A stretch of 6,144 nucleotides of DNA from Synergistaceae bacterium (GTDB taxonomy: Bacteria > Synergistota > Synergistia > Synergistales > Synergistaceae), in the NCBI GenBank assembly GCA_012513245.1, contig JAAZCN010000291.1, positions 1-6,144 on the forward strand, given 5' to 3'. The translations under genes were made by a program, and so were the position numbers. Below the pieces are notes generated by a model. That model had not been told where the DNA came from, made no database searches, and was given only the letters and a program-made list of their open reading frames with translations. Every line of letters starts with the position of its first letter. Position 1 is the stretch's first letter. Shown piece by piece: positions 5,581 through 6,144 of this stretch.

Positions 5581-6144
5581 TCAGTACTCCCATTCAAAAA
5601 CCGGACTGCCCGCTTCGATCATCCTTCTCTTCATATCGGAACAGATCTTTTCCAATGCCTCTTCTGTGCGCCCCTCACATCTTGCAACAAGCACCGGCTG
5701 TGTGTTGGAGACCCTGATCAGCCCCCAGCCGTTTTCATAAACTATCCTCACGCCATCGACCGTGATAGTCTCAAGACCCTCTGAAAGTGCCTTTTTTTTC
5801 ACCCGGTCAACCACGTCAAATTTCAGATCATCAGGACAATCATATCTTGTTTCTATCGTTGATGGATATATGGGGATCACGGACATAAGTTCAGATAATT
5901 TTTTATCGCTTTTTGAAAGGATCCTGCAGAGCCTGCCTGCCGCATAGAAGGCATCATCATATCCGTAGTATTCGTCCGCAAAGAACATGTGACCGGAGAC
6001 TTCTCCCGAGAAGAGGGCTTTTTCTTCCCTCATCTTAGCCTTTACAAGTGAGTGTCCGGAATTCCACCAGATCGGTTTTCCGCCAAGCCTGATCACTTCT
6101 TCAGGAAGCGCCATAGAGCTCTTTACTTCGCATATAGCGACAGC
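5581..6144 (-). CDS. Phosphomannomutase/phosphoglucomutase (AlgC type), C-terminal part
   Basis: This is the last 187 residues of a gene that begins beyond the right edge; the frame is open through base 6144, so the ATG at 6114 is internal. The family (alpha-D-phosphohexomutases) interconverts 6-phospho and 1-phospho forms of mannose or glucose, supplying sugar nucleotides for cell-surface polysaccharide. The end of domain 3 is seen as CEVKSS, LGGKPIWWNSGHSLVKAKM and the sugar-binding loop GEVSGHMFF (residues 47-55 in the window), followed by the DEYYGYDDAFYA helix. Domain 4 contains the phosphate-binding loop RVSNTQP (about 144-150) in the strand GWGLIRVSNTQPVLVARCEG. The catalytic phosphoserine lies outside the window. 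Mannose versus glucose preference cannot be told. Its stop is 60 bases before the scaffold gene, with no terminator in between, so cotranscription is possible. Confidence 0.93.
   Translation of the reverse strand, partial: AVAICEVKSSMALPEEVIRLGGKPIWWNSGHSLVKAKMREEKALFSGEVSGHMFFADEYYGYDDAFYAAGRLCRILSKSDKKLSELMSVIPIYPSTIETRYDCPDDLKFDVVDRVKKKALSEGLETITVDGVRIVYENGWGLIRVSNTQPVLVARCEGRTEEALEKICSDMKRRMIEAGSPVFEWEY

Overview
The window holds part or all of seven protein-coding genes from a bacterial chromosome. Base composition is moderate, the genes are tightly packed, and there are no RNA genes, CRISPR arrays or insertion sequences that I can see. An uncharacterised gene pair (NifU-like scaffold plus GGGtGRT protein), a MOFRL-type glycerate 2-kinase, an exported solute-binding protein and at least two likely TTG starts would fit an anaerobe such as a member of the Synergistota or Clostridia. 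That placement is an inference, because the window has no taxonomic marker gene.

Left part, plus strand (1-2189): the C-terminal end of a thiamine pyrophosphate (TPP) dependent enzyme that begins outside the window; a small exported protein of unknown function; and a complete glycerate 2-kinase 28 bases further on. These last two may form an operon. A strong symmetric hairpin with A- and T-tracts (2329-2373) separates them from the convergent minus-strand genes and should terminate transcription in both directions.

Right part, minus strand (2381-6144), in transcription order from the right edge: the C-terminal part of an AlgC-type phosphomannomutase/phosphoglucomutase; a NifU-like iron-sulfur scaffold homologue; the GGGtGRT protein 16 bases downstream; an exported NMT1/SsuA-like solute-binding protein with no transporter partners in view; and an AT-rich gene for a 90-residue basic helical protein. 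That last gene seems to have its own promoter, with a 15-base palindrome over it.

The most interesting item is the scaffold/GGGtGRT pair at 3810-5520. It is a recognisable gene couple without a known function, and the scaffold homologue has a cysteine arrangement unlike classical IscU/NifU. The next most useful observations are two start-codon corrections to TTG, supported by Shine-Dalgarno position and signal-peptide shape, and a GC-rich hairpin just upstream of the solute-binding protein gene.
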